From contig JAEUHG010000178.1 of assembly GCA_016795425.1 (NCBI GenBank), forward strand, positions 1 through 57,722: a DNA stretch of 57,722 nt, given 5' to 3'. Positions 49,902 through 57,722 of this stretch are shown here, piece after piece (positions within the stretch are counted from its first letter, which is position 1; the number at the start of each line of letters is the position of its first letter). The stretch comes from Verrucomicrobiales bacterium (GTDB lineage: Bacteria; Verrucomicrobiota; Verrucomicrobiia; Limisphaerales; CAIMTB01). The notes beneath the pieces are model-generated. The model saw only the letters and a program-made list of their open reading frames with translations. It had not been told where the DNA came from and did not search any database. The position numbers were made by a program, and so were the translations under genes.

Positions 49902-51322
49902 ACCGCGACGGTCGACGTGGCGAGGTCGGATTCGCCACCGGCCAACTGGAATTGCAGAAGGAGCAGGACGCGTTCCGAATCGAGGACCGAGAGGAAGTCG
50001 GCAACGCCGTCCCGGTAGCGTTGCACGGCCAATTGCGCCGCCTCGCTGGCGGCAGACTCAGCCCGTCGAAGATGCTCCACGCGGTCGCGTGAATGGCGAT
50101 AGCGGGACAGCGCGTTCTCGGTCTCCTCCAACGCCAGCAGGACGGACTGTTCGTAAATGTTCATTGAGGCTTCAGCGCGAGCCTGAGCGGCTTTCACCTG
50201 TTGCCGGACGCGTCCGAGGTCGAATGCGGCCCATGAGATTCGAGGTCCGAATCCCCAGGCGTCGGTGCCACTTTCGTCGAACTGGGAGAGGCGGCTGGCC
50301 TCCAATCCGAGTCGGCCTTGGAAGGTGACGCGAGGAAAGAGATCAGCAACGGCTACTCCGATGCGCGCCGTGGCGGCCGCCACCTGGCGTTCCGCGGCGC
50401 GAAGGTCGGGACGTCGTCGAAGCAATTCTGCAGGGTTTCCGGGTTGAACCGTCGACCTCAGATTGGGGATGGGGGCAGGGACTTGGAGGCGGGACCATTC
50501 TTCGCGGGGCGGTCGGCCGCAGAGCACGCCGAGGCGATGGATCGTGCCATCGCTGGCGGCGTGGAGCGTCGGAAGCATGGCGCGGGTGGATTCAAGCTGC
50601 GAGCGGGCCCGGGCGACATCGAGTTGGGTCCCGCGGCCGCCGTCGCGCAGGGTTTCGGCAAGTTGCAGCGTCGCGGATTGGTTGGAGATCTGGCGCTCGG
50701 CGGCGGCGATTTGAGTTTGGTAGCTGCGGAGGAGGATGTAATTCGCAGCGACTTCAGCCTGGATGCTGACTCGCAGGTCATCCTGATCCGCTTCGACGGA
50801 GGCGACCGTGGCACGGCCCGCTTCGACGTTGCGGCGGACGCGACCAAAAAAATCCAGTTCCCACGTCGCATCGAAGCCAACCCGGTAGAGTTCGTGGTGT
50901 CGCTCCTCGCGATCGGTCCCGGGAGTCGAAGCCGCGATGCTGGCTTGGGTGTTCTCGTAGGAGGCGCTGGATCGAATGGCGGGCAGCAGATCGAAGCGTG
51001 TTTCTCTCCAGAGGGCACGCGCCTCCTGGAGCCGGGCTTGGCCTCGTTTGAGGTCGAAATTGTTGGTGGCCGCCTTGGTCTGGAGTTCGTTGAGAATCGG
51101 ATCACCGAAATGACTCCACCATTGAAGTTCGACCTGCATTGGACTGGCCGGATTGGCTTCCGGGGAACCCGCGCCGAAGCTCTCGGGAACCGGGTGGTGG
51201 CGGGGTTGGTAATGGGGTCCGACGGCGCAACCGCCCATGAGGACCGCGGCGGCGATCGCCAAGTTTGCCCTTCCAATCAGGCGTCTGGAACGGCCGCGGC
51301 CGGAGGAATGCGTGGGTTTCAT
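49856..51322 (-). CDS. NodT/OprM-type outer-membrane efflux lipoprotein
   Basis: The outer-membrane channel of the RND efflux system, 488 residues. A basic leader ends in a lipobox-like LMGGC, with C32 as lipid-anchored residue, then the family opening AVGPHYQP. Two repeats of the TolC-like outer-membrane efflux fold follow, with the usual FGDPILNELQTKAATNNFDL, WELDFFGRVRRNVEAGRATV and FGPRISWAAFDLGRVRQQVK segments and the closing FLSVLDSERVLL. It is the last gene of a three-gene operon: its ATG overlaps the stop of the RND pump gene as ATGA. Its 3' end overlaps the convergent fusion gene by 46 bases, leaving no room for a separate terminator. Confidence 0.93.
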   Translation of the reverse strand: MKPTHSSGRGRSRRLIGRANLAIAAAVLMGGCAVGPHYQPRHHPVPESFGAGSPEANPASPMQVELQWWSHFGDPILNELQTKAATNNFDLKRGQARLQEARALWRETRFDLLPAIRSSASYENTQASIAASTPGTDREERHHELYRVGFDATWELDFFGRVRRNVEAGRATVASVEADQDDLRVSIQAEVAANYILLRSYQTQIAAAERQISNQSATLQLAETLRDGGRGTQLDVARARSQLESTRAMLPTLHAASDGTIHRLGVLCGRPPREEWSRLQVPAPIPNLRSTVQPGNPAELLRRRPDLRAAERQVAAATARIGVAVADLFPRVTFQGRLGLEASRLSQFDESGTDAWGFGPRISWAAFDLGRVRQQVKAAQARAEASMNIYEQSVLLALEETENALSRYRHSRDRVEHLRRAESAASEAAQLAVQRYRDGVADFLSVLDSERVLLLLQFQLAGGESDLATSTVAVYKALGGGWTEPPSN

Positions 51323-54300
51323 GATCCCGCGGAAGGGGGAGGGGAACGACGGGCGCCGCTGATGCGCCGGACGATGACGTAGAGGACGGGTGTAAGAATC
51401 AGGCCGAAGACGGTGACGCCAATCATGCCGGAAAACACGGTGGTGCCGAGGGTGCGCCGCATTTCGGCGCCCGCGCCCCGGGCCAGCACCAGAGGCAGGA
51501 CGCCGAGAACGAAGGCCAGACTGGTCATCAGGATGGGCCGGAGTCGGAGCTTGCAGGCGTCGATGGCCGCCGAGACCGGATCGGCGCCAGCCTCCTCCCG
51601 CTGCTTGGCGAATTCGACGATGAGAATGGCGTTCTTGGCTGCCAATCCAACGAGCACGATCAGGCCGATTTGGGTGAAGATGTTGTTGTCCTGTCCACGC
51701 AGGGACACCCCCAACAGCGCGGACAGGAGGCAGAGGGGGACAATCAGCAAGATGGCGATGGGAAGGCTCCAGCTTTCATAGAGCGCCGCGAGGACAAGAA
51801 AGACGAACAGGATCGCCAGGGGGAAGACAAAGACGATGGTGTTGCCGGCGAGAATCTGTTGGAACGTGAGGTCAGTCCACTCGATGGCGAAGCCCGGCGG
51901 AAGACTTTCCCGGGCGATGGCTTCGACCCGCCGGATCATGTCGCCGGAGCTCATGCCCGCTACCGTGTTGCCCGAGATATCCGCCGAGTAATTGAGGTTG
52001 TAACGCTGCACTCGGTCAGCGCCGCCCACGCGGTGGATGTGAACCATGCTGGCGATCGGCACCATCTCGCCGCGTGTATTGCGGGTCTTGAGGCGGCCGA
52101 TATCCTCGGGAGTCACGCGGAATTCTGGGGCCGCCTGCGCGGTCACCTGGTAAGTGCGTCCAAATAGGTTGAAATCATTGACGTATGCCGAACCCAGGTA
52201 GACCTGGAGGGTCTCATTGAGATCGGCGAGTGAGACGGACATGGACTTGGCTTGCTGCCGGTCGACCGCCACGCGGTATTGAGGCACTTGAGGTCGGAAC
52301 CCCGTGATGAGAGAGATGAACTCTGGTTCTTTCTGCAGGGACTCGAGCATGCGTCGCGCGGCACCGTCGAGAGCCGCCAACCCGGAGTTGTTCAAGTCCT
52401 GGACCTGGATCTTGAAACCGCCGGCATTGCCAAGTCCGCGCAAGGGCGGCGGAGGCAGCACCAGGACTCTACCTTCCTGGATGGTGGAAAATTTGCGGCG
52501 AATGGATGCCAGAAGCGCATCGCCCCGGAGGGACGCGTCGCGGCGCTGGTCGAAATCATCGAGCACCAGGAACGCCGCGCCGACATTGGGCTGGTTGGCC
52601 TGGAGCACGGAGGAATAGCCGGAAATGGCGAAGGTGTGGGCGACGCCTGGCATTTCGCGGGCCATGGCATCCATCTTTCGAACGACTTCATCCGTCCGTT
52701 CAAACGAGGCGCCATCGGGTAATTGCACCACGACGATGTAGTAACCCATGTCCTGCACAGGGATGAATCCGCGCGGGACGCGGTGAAACAGGCCCAGGCC
52801 GAGGGCAAATAGCCCGAGGTAGACAACGACCATGATGCCGGCGATGCGAAGGACACGGCTAACGCCGGCCCCATAGACGGCGGCGCCTTGGCGGAAGACG
52901 CGGTTGAAACCACGGAAAAACCACCCGAAGAACCGGTCCAGGATCCGCGTTGGCATGTCTTTCGGCGCATGGTGAGGCTGAAGCAGCAAGGCACAGAGGG
53001 CGGGACTCAGCGTCAGGGAATTGAACGCCGAGATCATGGTGGACACGGCGATGGTCAGGGCGAATTGTTTGTAGAACTGCCCGGATATGCCGCCCATGAA
53101 TGCGGTAGGAATGAAGACAGCGCCCAGGACCAAGGCGACCGCGACCACGGGGCCGCTGACTTCGCGCATGGCATGCAGCGTGGCTTCGCGCGGGGGGAGG
53201 CCACCCCCGATGAAGCGCTCGACGTTCTCGACCACCACGATGGCATCATCCACGACGATGCCGATGGCCAGCACCAGTCCGAAGAGGGTGAGGTTGTTCA
53301 GACTAAACCCGAACACCACCATGACGGCCAACGTGCCGATAAGCGAAACGGGGACGGCGAGGAGCGGGATGATGGAGGCGCGCCACGTCTGGAGGAACAC
53401 CACCACGACGATCACCACCAAGACCACGGCCTCCACCAGCGTGCCCAGCACCGAGCGCATCGAGGCGCGCACAAACTTGGTGGTGTCGTAGTTGATTCGG
53501 TAATCGACGCCTGCCGGAAAGCGTTCGCGCAACCGGCGCAATGTTTCATAAACACGGTCGGCGGTCTGGAGGGCGTTGCTCCCGGGGAGTTGAAAGACGC
53601 GCAGGGACACGGCGTTCTTTCCATCCATGTAGGTCTTGGTGGCGTAGTCGCGCGCCCCGAGCTCGACCCTCGCCACGTCTTGCAGTCGGACCATCGAACC
53701 ATCGGCGCCCGTGCGTAGGACGATGTCACCGAATTCCTCCGGACTGCGAAGACGTCCCTGGCTGATGATGGTGTACTGAAAATCGGTGCCGGCGGGAGCA
53801 GGCTGTTGGCCGAGACTGCCCGCGGCCACCTGCAAGTTTTGTTCGCGGATGGCGCGGACGACATCGCCCGCGGTGAGTCCGTGACTGGCGACACGGTCCG
53901 GGTCCAACCAAACCCGCATCGAGTAGTCAAGACCGCCCAATGTTGAGGCCTCGGCGACGCCGGGGATGCGGGCGATCTCGTTTTGAAGCTGCAGGGCAAC
54001 GTAGTTCGCGAGATAGGTGACGTCCCGGGAACCGTCCGGGCTATAAAACTGCGCCGAGAGAGTGAGATCCGGGGATCGCTTCTGGGCGACTACCCCCAGG
54101 CGCCGGACTTCCTCGGGGAGCCGCGCGACAGCGGCGTTGACGCGGTTTTGAACGAGAACCTGGGCCTGGTTCAGATCGGTGCCGAGGCGGAAGGTGATGG
54201 TGATTTGAACACGACCGTCACTGGTTGCCGAAGACGACATGTACAGCATGTCCTCCACGCCGTTGATTTCTTGCTCAAGCGGAGTCGCCACGGTATCGGC

Positions 54301-54477
54301 CAGCGTCAGGGCATCGGCCCCAGGGTAATTGGCGGAGACGACGACGGTAGGCGGCGCGACATCGGGATACTGCGCCACCGGCAGGGCGAGGTACGCCAGA
54401 CCGCCGAGAAGCGTGATCGCGAGACTGAGGACCGCGGCGAAGATGGGGCGGTCGACGAAGAATCGGGCCAGACTCAT
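51319..54477 (-). CDS. RND multidrug efflux pump, HAE-1 family (AcrB/MexB-like)
   Basis: The proton-driven inner-membrane pump, 1052 residues from the ATG at 54477. That start gives the canonical SLARFFVDRPIFAAVLSLAI opening and overlaps the adaptor stop as ATGA; the open frame runs 183 codons further upstream but is out-of-frame adaptor sequence there. Proton-relay residues D410 and D411 lie in LAIGIVVDDAIVVVENVER, and the Lys partner in AAKNAILIVEF. Twelve TM helices and two large periplasmic loops (porter and docking domains) are present, at the normal AcrB length. Substrates of HAE-1 pumps are hydrophobic drugs, dyes and detergents; specificity cannot be read here. Confidence 0.95.
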   Translation of the reverse strand: MSLARFFVDRPIFAAVLSLAITLLGGLAYLALPVAQYPDVAPPTVVVSANYPGADALTLADTVATPLEQEINGVEDMLYMSSSATSDGRVQITITFRLGTDLNQAQVLVQNRVNAAVARLPEEVRRLGVVAQKRSPDLTLSAQFYSPDGSRDVTYLANYVALQLQNEIARIPGVAEASTLGGLDYSMRVWLDPDRVASHGLTAGDVVRAIREQNLQVAAGSLGQQPAPAGTDFQYTIISQGRLRSPEEFGDIVLRTGADGSMVRLQDVARVELGARDYATKTYMDGKNAVSLRVFQLPGSNALQTADRVYETLRRLRERFPAGVDYRINYDTTKFVRASMRSVLGTLVEAVVLVVIVVVVFLQTWRASIIPLLAVPVSLIGTLAVMVVFGFSLNNLTLFGLVLAIGIVVDDAIVVVENVERFIGGGLPPREATLHAMREVSGPVVAVALVLGAVFIPTAFMGGISGQFYKQFALTIAVSTMISAFNSLTLSPALCALLLQPHHAPKDMPTRILDRFFGWFFRGFNRVFRQGAAVYGAGVSRVLRIAGIMVVVYLGLFALGLGLFHRVPRGFIPVQDMGYYIVVVQLPDGASFERTDEVVRKMDAMAREMPGVAHTFAISGYSSVLQANQPNVGAAFLVLDDFDQRRDASLRGDALLASIRRKFSTIQEGRVLVLPPPPLRGLGNAGGFKIQVQDLNNSGLAALDGAARRMLESLQKEPEFISLITGFRPQVPQYRVAVDRQQAKSMSVSLADLNETLQVYLGSAYVNDFNLFGRTYQVTAQAAPEFRVTPEDIGRLKTRNTRGEMVPIASMVHIHRVGGADRVQRYNLNYSADISGNTVAGMSSGDMIRRVEAIARESLPPGFAIEWTDLTFQQILAGNTIVFVFPLAILFVFLVLAALYESWSLPIAILLIVPLCLLSALLGVSLRGQDNNIFTQIGLIVLVGLAAKNAILIVEFAKQREEAGADPVSAAIDACKLRLRPILMTSLAFVLGVLPLVLARGAGAEMRRTLGTTVFSGMIGVTVFGLILTPVLYVIVRRISGARRSPPPSAGS

Positions 54478-55712
54478 GGGCGGTGGTTGGGCGCGGAGCT
54501 GTTCGTGGCTTCCGGGGATGGCCGCATGTCCACGAGCGCCGGGCGCACCTTCAGGCCTGGACGCACCAGGCTGAGTCCGTTGATCACCACCTGATCTGAG
54601 GCTTGGAGGCCGGAACGCACGGCGCGCAGACCGTCCGTGAGAGGACCGAGGGTGAGCGGTCGGGGCGACACGGTGCCACCGCCGTCGACGACCCAAACGA
54701 ACGGCCGGCCTTGATCGTTTCCGACGGCCACATCCCGGACGAGCAGACCCTGGTACTCGATGCCGGCGGGGATTCGAACGCGTGCGAAGAAGCCAGGGGC
54801 TGCGGTTCGGTCCGCATTCGGAAGGACCGCTCGAACGCGGAGAGTTCCGGTACTTGGATGGAGCTGGTTGTCGACGAAGTCGAGGTAACCGTGGTGTGGA
54901 AAGCCGGATTCGTCGGCGAGTTCGATCTGGGCCGGGAGACGTCCCCCCACTTCCGCCGCACGCGACCCCTTCCTTTGGAGTTGGCGGTAGCGAAGGGCGG
55001 AGCGTTCGTCGACTTCCAGGTAGCAATACATGGGGTCGACGGAAACCAAGGTGGTCAGGAGTGTGGCGCCGGAGCTTCCGGCTGAGACCAGGTTACCAGC
55101 GGTCACGAGAGCCTGCCCGATGCGACCGGCGATAGGGGCGCGGATTTCGGTGAATTCAACCTCCAGGCGGGCGGCGGTGACGGCGGCTTCGGCGGAGCGC
55201 ACGGCGGCGCCCGTTTCGGCAGCGGCTTGTGTGCGTTGATCGAAGTCGTCCGCGGAGATGGCACGGGTTTGAAAAAGGGACTTGGCGCGCTCTGATTCGG
55301 AGCGGGCGAGAACAGCCCGGTGCTTGGCGCGTTCCAATTCGGCCTCGGCGCGTTCCAGTTGAGCCCGGTAGGGACGCGGATCGATGGAGAAGAGAAGGTC
55401 GCCGCGCGCGACTTCTGAGCCTTCGCGGAAATGGACTTTGTCGAGGTAACCCGCCACGCGGGCTCGGATCTCGACGGTTTCGGGGGCGACCAGTCGGCCG
55501 GTGAATTCGTCCCATTCGGACATCGCCTTGGGAATGGGAAGGGCCACGGTGACTTGGACCTCGGCAGTGGCAGGGGGTTGGGTGGCGGCGTCGCGGTGGC
55601 AACCCGTCGTGACCCAAGCGAGGAGCGCGAGCATTCCTAGGGAGGCGAACCATCGCCGGCTCGGCGGTTTCGGATGGGGCTTGTTTGGGGCGTCGGAAGC
55701 GGGAGACATCAT
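54474..55712 (-). CDS. RND efflux periplasmic adaptor (membrane fusion) lipoprotein
   Basis: The AcrA/MexA-type adaptor linking pump and outer-membrane channel, 412 residues. The lipobox is LAWVTTGC, with C38 modified. Domains in order: beta-barrel start (SEWDEFTGRLVAPETVEIRA), lipoyl half (RVAGYLDKVHFREGSEVARG), a helical hairpin at about 115-185, second lipoyl half (IRAPIAGRIGQALVTAGNLV) and the membrane-proximal domain (FVWVVDGGG). First gene of the adaptor-pump-channel operon, with ATGA overlaps at both internal junctions. The start may be either of two adjacent ATGs. The divergent LysR-type gene begins 75 bases away and is the obvious regulator candidate. Confidence 0.94.
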   Translation of the reverse strand: MMSPASDAPNKPHPKPPSRRWFASLGMLALLAWVTTGCHRDAATQPPATAEVQVTVALPIPKAMSEWDEFTGRLVAPETVEIRARVAGYLDKVHFREGSEVARGDLLFSIDPRPYRAQLERAEAELERAKHRAVLARSESERAKSLFQTRAISADDFDQRTQAAAETGAAVRSAEAAVTAARLEVEFTEIRAPIAGRIGQALVTAGNLVSAGSSGATLLTTLVSVDPMYCYLEVDERSALRYRQLQRKGSRAAEVGGRLPAQIELADESGFPHHGYLDFVDNQLHPSTGTLRVRAVLPNADRTAAPGFFARVRIPAGIEYQGLLVRDVAVGNDQGRPFVWVVDGGGTVSPRPLTLGPLTDGLRAVRSGLQASDQVVINGLSLVRPGLKVRPALVDMRPSPEATNSSAPNHRP

Positions 55713-55713
55713 C

Positions 55714-55736
55714 GCCGCCGGAAGTGTTGCGGCGGC
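55714..55736. promoter_or_regulatory. Inverted repeat in the efflux/LysR divergent promoter region
   Basis: GCCGCCG at 55714-55720 and CGGCGGC at 55730-55736 form a 7-base inverted repeat around a 9-base spacer, next to the adaptor start codon. LysR-type regulators usually bind dyads between themselves and a divergent target, so this is a possible operator. It is very GC-rich and lacks a clear T-N11-A box; a leader hairpin or chance are real alternatives. Confidence 0.35.
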
Positions 55737-55787
55737 GGAGGCGCGGGGATAGTCAAACGCCGGGAATAATGCCCATGCTTGCCACGC

Positions 55788-57245
55788 ATGGATGCGTTGG
55801 ATGATCTGGAGTTGTTACGAACCTTCGTGCGGATCGCCGAGTGCGCGGGAATATCGTCGGCGGCGCGAGCTCTGGGCCTCAATCAACCGACCGTGAGCCG
55901 GCGCCTGCGTCAACTGGAGCGGACTGCGGGAGTGGAACTGATTCGGCGCGACACCCGGACCATGTCGTTGACCTCGGCCGGACGGCAGTTGTTGGAGGAT
56001 GCACGCGGCTTGCTTGCGATGGCCGAGGCCGCGCACCAGAGGATCCGCGGAGACCGCGACGAGGTTCGCGGGCATTTGCGGATTGTGGCGGTGGTGGACT
56101 TTGGCCAATGGATCGTGGCGCGATTGCTGGCGGAATTCCGGGCCGAGCATCCTGGTGTCACTGCGGAACTGCATTTTTTGAATCGCCCGGTGCGATTCAT
56201 TGAGGAGGGTTTCGACTGTGGGATTTTGCTGGGGGAGGCGATCGATCCGACCGTGACGGCGCGAATCCTGGCGCGATTGGAAAGGTACCTGGTGGCGGCG
56301 CCGGGATTTCTTGAGACCATAACGCCGCCGCGGCAACCGGCGGATTTGTCGTCTCTGCCATGGGTGGGAATCGTGCAGCCTCAATTCTACGCCCGCGATC
56401 GGTTGACGCTGCGGCGCGGGAAGCGGGAGGTGGTGGTCAGTTTGAATCCGGTGCTGCTGTTTGATGGGGTGACGGCGACTCGCGAAGCCTTGCTGGCCGG
56501 CGCCGGGATCGGCATGCAGCCCCAATGGTTGATACGGGAGGACCTGAAGACGGGCCGGATGACACGGGTGTTGGAAGACTGGGAAGTGGCGCCCATTCGG
56601 GCGCAGATCGTCTATCCATCGGCGCGGGTGCGGCCCGCGCGTCGGGTGTGGTTCGTGGAATTCGTCCAACGTCGCCTCGTGGGACTGCACAAAAAGTGCT
56701 GCGAGCGTCAGTGGGCGTCGTTCATCCATCCGACGTGCTCCCAGGCCAGGGCTGCCGCGCCGAGTAGACCGGCGTCGACACCCGTGGCCGCCGGCACGAT
56801 CGGGATGCCGCGGTGGAGATCGGACCAGAAGCTTCGCCGCGCAGCAGTGACAAGCGTGCTCCAGTACCGCCCCCCGCTGAGTCCGAGGCCCCCTCCAATG
56901 ACGACCAGCTCGGGATCCACAGTATCCACGAGCCACGCGATGGCTCTCCCAACTGCTTCAGCGCCCTCGTGGACGATGGCCAGCGCCTGTAGATCTCCGG
57001 CGTCGGCGCGAACCAGGAGGTCTTCGGCCCGCTCCACAACGATACCGGCGTCGCGACTGGCGCGATGGACCAGGCCCGGACCTGAAGCCCAATCCTCCAG
57101 GGTGCGTTCACTAAGTTGCCCGCAGGCCGGACAGCGGGGCGCCGTCAGGCTGCTGGCGAACGTGCCGGTGGCGCCGCGGGCTCCGACAAACGGAGAGCCG
57201 TCCAGCATCAGGCAGGAGCTGATGCCGGTGCCAATGGTGACATAG
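55788..57245 (+). CDS. LysR-family transcriptional regulator with an unexpected C-terminal run-on
   Basis: A probable regulator of the divergent RND operon. The winged helix-turn-helix lies at about 4-62 (LELLRTFVRIAECAGISSAA, LGLNQPTVSRRLRQLE, LIRRDTRTMSLTSAGRQLL). The substrate-binding domain covers about 88-290 (RLTLRRGKREVVVS, GAGIGMQPQWLIREDLKTGR, PARRVWFVEFVQRRL). Family proteins end near residue 300, which here is about position 56690. No stop occurs there; the frame runs on for about 180 more residues of Ser/Pro/Arg/Ala-rich sequence that is antisense to the ROK gene and looks non-native. A lost stop or a one-base frameshift near the AAAAA run at about 56691-56695 would explain it: an alternative stop lies at 56765. 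ATG 55788 was preferred over a TTG three codons upstream. Confidence 0.82.
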   Translation: MDALDDLELLRTFVRIAECAGISSAARALGLNQPTVSRRLRQLERTAGVELIRRDTRTMSLTSAGRQLLEDARGLLAMAEAAHQRIRGDRDEVRGHLRIVAVVDFGQWIVARLLAEFRAEHPGVTAELHFLNRPVRFIEEGFDCGILLGEAIDPTVTARILARLERYLVAAPGFLETITPPRQPADLSSLPWVGIVQPQFYARDRLTLRRGKREVVVSLNPVLLFDGVTATREALLAGAGIGMQPQWLIREDLKTGRMTRVLEDWEVAPIRAQIVYPSARVRPARRVWFVEFVQRRLVGLHKKCCERQWASFIHPTCSQARAAAPSRPASTPVAAGTIGMPRWRSDQKLRRAAVTSVLQYRPPLSPRPPPMTTSSGSTVSTSHAMALPTASAPSWTMASACRSPASARTRRSSARSTTIPASRLARWTRPGPEAQSSRVRSLSCPQAGQRGAVRLLANVPVAPRAPTNGEPSSIRQELMPVPMVT

Positions 57246-57700
57246 ACGAAGCAGCGGTGGCCGCGGCCTTCGCCGAAACACGCCTCCGCCCGTCCACCGG
57301 CCCGCACATCCGCATCGATGAAGACAGGGCACCGCGCGGCGAGTCGTTCGCGGATTCGCGATGACGTCCAATGAAGGCTGTGATGGCTGAGAATCTCGCC
57401 GGCGGGATCGACGAGTTCACAGAGACCGACACCGATGCCGTCGATTTCTATGGATCGCGACTGGGCGCCCGACTCCAGACTGGCGACGGCACTGGTCAAG
57501 TCGTCCAATACCTGCTCCGGGTCCCGGTCCGGGCGGGTGAGGATCCGTCGACGTTCCAACACTCGACCTTCGGGGAGCCGAACGAGACCGGCGGCGATCT
57601 TCGTTCCACCGACATCGACGCCGATGGCATGGAAGGGCGTTATCACGCGGGGATCGTGGCCAGTCGACTCCCTGCCGATGCATCGATGAAGAGCCAGCAA
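56708..57700 (-). CDS. Atypical ROK-family protein
   Basis: A 330-residue protein of the ROK sugar-kinase/repressor fold. The N-terminal phosphate-binding motif is present (IGVDVGGTKIAAGLV, 26-40). D129 (FIDADVRAG) is the expected catalytic base, followed by the second phosphate loop VTIGTGISS (154-162). Differences from active ROK kinases stand out: the GAxGEIGH substrate/zinc motif reads GATGTFAS (176-183), losing both Glu and His, and the zinc site keeps only C190 and C193 of the usual CxCG...C set. It lacks the DNA-binding domain of ROK repressors. It could be an odd kinase, a sugar sensor or a non-catalytic relative. The start is uncertain; a GTG at 57646 (VITPFHAIGVDV) fits the family better than the ATG at 57700. 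Confidence 0.8.
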   Translation of the reverse strand: MLALHRCIGRESTGHDPRVITPFHAIGVDVGGTKIAAGLVRLPEGRVLERRRILTRPDRDPEQVLDDLTSAVASLESGAQSRSIEIDGIGVGLCELVDPAGEILSHHSLHWTSSRIRERLAARCPVFIDADVRAGGRAEACFGEGRGHRCFVYVTIGTGISSCLMLDGSPFVGARGATGTFASSLTAPRCPACGQLSERTLEDWASGPGLVHRASRDAGIVVERAEDLLVRADAGDLQALAIVHEGAEAVGRAIAWLVDTVDPELVVIGGGLGLSGGRYWSTLVTAARRSFWSDLHRGIPIVPAATGVDAGLLGAAALAWEHVGWMNDAH

Positions 57701-57722
57701 GCCGGGTGGCTCTGGAGCAGGG

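Noticed and set aside
54478..55026. Upstream 183-codon extension of the RND pump frame
   Set aside because: It overlaps the adaptor gene out of frame; the ATG at 54477 gives the canonical pump N-terminus and an ATGA junction.
1..57722. rRNA, tRNA, CRISPR arrays, prophage and integrative elements
   Set aside because: Reading the gaps on both strands showed none; most gaps are shorter than 250 bases.

Overview
The window is GC-rich, gene-dense bacterial chromosome, most likely from a Verrucomicrobiota member (Limisphaerales/Pedosphaera-like). This is inferred from gene content: a Minf_1886-type protein known from Planctomycetes and Verrucomicrobia, a planctomycete-type cytochrome c/DUF1549/DUF1553 protein, a DUF1559-like prepilin, delta-60 and Ig-like secreted proteins, an orphan ADOP permease, and several large secreted proteins sharing one C-terminal module. 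No rRNA, tRNA, CRISPR array or prophage was seen.

Layout. 1-136 is the ribozyme tail of a group II intron. 272-4264 holds a delta-60 secreted protein (-) and a prepilin-like protein (+), separated by REP-like hairpins. 4413-11019 is a minus-strand L-arabinose operon (araA, then a GH51 arabinofuranosidase, then a GH127 beta-L-arabinofuranosidase) ending at a GC-rich hairpin. After a duplicated dispersed repeat (11213-11552) come a cytochrome P450 and an ADOP permease (-). 15982-18207 carries a secreted Ig protein and an arsenite methyltransferase; a perfect 44-bp palindrome separates the latter from a convergent endonuclease/phosphatase-fold protein. 19636-26879 encodes two very large secreted proteins, one a probable metzincin protease.

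27032-33666 (+) holds an amidohydrolase, a PQQ-type beta-propeller and a four-gene Mla/MCE lipid-transport operon. valS (-) and leuS (+) flank an accessory patch containing an autotransporter-like beta-helix protein, a truncated FG-GAP gene and an IS1634-family transposase remnant with an in-frame amber codon. leuS is followed by a small membrane protein and the Minf_1886-type protein. The right end has the DUF1549/DUF1553 protein (-), an unusual M14-carboxypeptidase/glycoside-hydrolase fusion (+), a complete RND efflux operon (-) with a divergent LysR regulator (+), and an atypical ROK protein (-).

The least ordinary signals are the M14-glycosidase fusion (46989-49901), the FYR-type C-terminal module shared by five secreted proteins, the perfect palindrome at 18257-18300, the atypical ROK protein, and the LysR frame that runs on into the antisense of the ROK gene. 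Everything here is read by eye; family assignments rest on motifs and no searches were run.
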